A DNA stretch of 64,000 nt from Odontocerum albicorne (taxonomy: Eukaryota; Arthropoda; Insecta; Trichoptera; Odontoceridae): positions 41,413,234 through 41,477,233 of the forward strand of contig OX463849.1 in NCBI GenBank assembly GCA_949825065.1. Direction: 5' to 3'. The notes beneath the pieces are model-generated. The model worked only from the letters and a program-made list of their open reading frames with translations, was not told the DNA's origin and ran no database searches. This document shows positions 61,478-64,000 of this stretch, in pieces. Made by a program: the position numbers and the translations under genes. The stretch's first letter is position 1, and each line of letters begins with the position of its first letter.

Positions 61478-64000
61478 AATATTTTGGGCGTTATAAAATA
61501 AAGATGCCTTAAAAATAAGTAGATAAATTAGAAAGTAAGCGATGGCAGGTTTAGAAATGGAGACGTAGCTCCCCTTGCTGAAAATTGTCCGTAATTAGAT
61601 GGTCTTTCGAATTGAATAATTTTGAGCATTATAAAATAAAGATGCCTTAAAAATAAGTAGATAAATTAAAAAGTAAGCGATGGCAGGTTTAGAAATGAAA
61701 ACATAGCTCCCCTTGCTGAAAATTGTCCGTAATTTGGTCTTTCGAATCGAATAATTTTGAGCATTATAAAATAAAGTTGCCTTAAAAATAAGTAGATAAA
61801 TTAGAAAGTAAGCGATGGCAGGTTTAGAAATGGAGACGTAGCTCCCCTTGCTGAAAATTGTCCGTAATTTGGTCTTTCGAATCGAATAATTTTGAGCATT
61901 ATAAAATAAAGTTGCCTTAAAAATAAGTAGATAAATTAGAAAGTAAGCGATGGCAGGTTTAGAAATGGAGACGTAGCTCCCCTTGCTGAAAATTGTCCGT
62001 AATTTGGTCTTTCGAATCGAATAATTTTGAGCATTATAAAATAAAGTTGCCTTAAAAATAAGTAGATAAATTAGAAAGTAAGCGATGGCAGGTTTAGAAA
62101 TGGAGACGTAGCTCCCCTTGCTGAAAATTGTCCGTAATTTGGTCTTTCGAATCGAATAATTTTGAGCATTATAAAATAAAGTTGCCTTAAAAATAAGTAG
62201 ATAAATTAGAAAGTAAGCGATGGCAGGTTTAGAAATGGAGACGTAGCTCCCCTTGCTGAAAATTGTCCGTAATTAGATGGTCTTTCGAATTGAATAATTT
62301 TGAGCATTATAAAATAAAGATGCCTTAAAAATAAGTAGATAAATTAGAAAGTAAGCGATGACAGGTTTAGAAATGAAGACATAGCTCCCCTTGCTGAAAA
62401 TTGTCCGTAATTTGGTCTTTCGAATCGAATAATTTTGAGCATTATAAAATAAAGATGCCTTAAAAATAAGTAGATAAATTAGAAAGTAAGCGATGGCAGG
62501 TTTAGAAATGAAGACATAGCTCCCCTTGCTGAAAATTGTCCGTAATTGGATGGTCTTTCGATTCGAATATTTTTGAGCATTATAAAATAAAAATGCCTTA
62601 AAAATAAGTAGATAAATTAAAAAGTAAGCGATGGCAGGTTTAGAAATGAAGACATAGCTCCCGTTGCTGAAAATTGTCCGTAATTTGGTCTTTCGAATCG
62701 AATTATTTTTTAGTATTATAAAATTAAGTTGCCTTAAAAATAAGTAGATAAATTAAAAAGTAAGCGATGGCAGGTTTAGAAATGAAGACATAGCTCCCCT
62801 TGCTGAAAATTGTCCGTAATTTGGTCTTTCGAATCGAATAATTTTGAGCATTATAAAATAAAGATGCCTTAAAAATAAGTAGATAAATTAAAAAGTAAGC
62901 GATGGCAGGTTTAGAAATGAAGACATAGCTCCCCTTGCTGAAAATTGTCCGTAATTTGGTCTTTCGAATCGAATAATTTTGAGCATTATAAAATAAAGAT
63001 GCCTTAAAAATAAGTAGATAAATTAAAAAGTAAGCGATGGCAGGTTTAGAAATGGAGACTTAGCTCCCCTTGCTGAAAATTGTCCGTAATTGGATGGTCT
63101 TTCGAATCGAATAATTTTGAGCATTATAAAATAAAGTTGCCTTAAAAATAAGTAGATAAATTAGAAAGTAAGCGATGGCAGGTTTAGAAATGGAGACGTA
63201 GCTCCCCTTGCTGAAAATTGTCCGTAATTTGGTCTTTCGAATCGAATAATTTTGAGCATTATAAAATAAAGTTGCCTTAAAAATAAGTAGATAAATTAGA
63301 AAGTAAGCGATGGCAGGTTTAGAAATGGAGACGTAGCTCCCCTTGCTGAAAATTGTCCGTAATTAGATGGTCTTTCGAATTGAATAATTTTGAGCATTAT
63401 AAAATAAAGATGCCTTAAAAATAAGTAGATAAATTAGAAAGTAAGCGATGACAGGTTTAGAAATGAATACATAGCTCCCCTTGCTGAAAATTGTCCGTAA
63501 TTTGGTCTTTCGAATCGAATAATTTTGAGCATTATAAAATAAAGATGCCTTAAAAATAAGTAGATAAATTAGAAAGTAAGCGATGGCAGGTTTAGAAATG
63601 AAGACATAGCTCCCCTTGCTGAAAATTGTCCGTAATTGGATGGTCTTTCGATTCGAATATTTTTGAGCATTATAAAATAAAAATGCCTTAAAAATAAGTA
63701 GATAAATTAAAAAGTAAGCGATGGCAGGTTTAGAAATGAAGACATAGCTCCCCTTGCTGAAAATTGTCCGTAATTTGGTCTTTCGAATCGAATTATTTTT
63801 TAGTATTATAAAATAAAGTTGCCTTAAAAATAAGTAGATAAATTAAAAAGTAAGCGATGGCAGGTTTAGAAATGAAGACATAGCTCCCCTTGCTGAAAAT
63901 TGTGCGTAATTTGGTCTTTCGAATCGAATAATTTTGAGCATTATAAAATAAAGATGCCTTAAAAATAAGTAGATAAATTAAAAAGTAAGCGATGGCAGGT
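61478..64000 (+). repeat. Satellite array, 135-139-bp monomers with a 1,090-bp higher-order unit
   Basis: About 18.5 monomers, starting with a diverged edge copy at 61,478 and running off the window. Each begins near TTTTGAGCATTATAAAATAA and contains GATAAATTA, AAGTAAGCGATGGCAGG, TAGCTCCCCTTGCTG and CCGTAATT. Lengths are 135 (ATTTGGTC junction) or 138-139 (ATTAGATGGTC or ATTGGATGGTC junction). Diagnostic variants recur exactly 1,090 bp apart: GCGATGACAGG at 62,355 and 63,445, and TTATTTTTTAGTATTAT at 62,703 and 63,793. Eight monomers thus form a higher-order unit. Units are nearly identical, so amplification or homogenisation is recent. No coding sequence. Confidence 0.97.

Overview
The window looks like a repeat-dense, gene-poor stretch of an insect genome. 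It is AT-rich and has no bacterial-style operons. No complete host gene can be supported. Nearly every recognisable coding trace belongs to a transposable element, and the families present (mariner/IS630 transposases, Ty3/gypsy, R1-like and RTE-like LINEs, a Penelope-like element, TTAA-targeting MITEs, tRNA-derived SINE-like copies) are typical of insects. The order of insect is not fixed by the sequence. The tail of the most abundant LINE resembles ones I associate with moths and butterflies, but that is only an impression.

Layout. 1-4,350: a broken Ty3/gypsy-type LTR retrotransposon (gag, protease, start of reverse transcriptase, end of integrase). 4,782-5,545: a GC-rich tandem array built from 115/117-bp half units. 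6,497-7,381: an LTR-like segment. 9,437-10,374, 25,711-26,666, 30,832-31,785, 36,830-37,759 and 42,697-42,834: five copies of one mariner family, all internally deleted or truncated. 11,790-12,715 and 58,456-58,930: R1-like LINE remains. 16,916-17,713: a mariner derivative whose two ends are inverted copies of the same 5' end. 18,717-19,260, 52,920-53,470 and 55,874-56,790: three further Tc1/mariner relatives. About a dozen copies of one RTE-like LINE tail lie in both orientations between 18.5 and 57.4 kb.

44,430-49,200 is the most informative block. A roughly 585-bp repeat with a G-rich tail occurs twice. One copy carries a complete 1,288-bp mariner with perfect 31-bp ends and an open 339-residue transposase; the other copy is its empty target site. 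Beside it, 47,371-48,300 is a tandem array split by a solo-LTR-like insertion with a 5-bp target duplication. 49,797-50,438 is a terminal-inverted-repeat element inserted at TA.

59,999-60,828 is a compact Penelope-like element flanked by a 13-bp direct repeat. It has two 260-bp inverted arms, each holding a hammerhead-ribozyme-like motif, around the end of the endonuclease domain. From 61,478 to the window edge runs an AT-rich satellite of 135-139-bp monomers organised in an 8-monomer, 1,090-bp higher-order unit.

The elements interact mainly by nesting and parasitism: deleted mariners that must have moved in trans, TIR and LTR elements inserted into older repeats, and MITEs without coding capacity. 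All assignments are by eye from motifs; no database search was possible.
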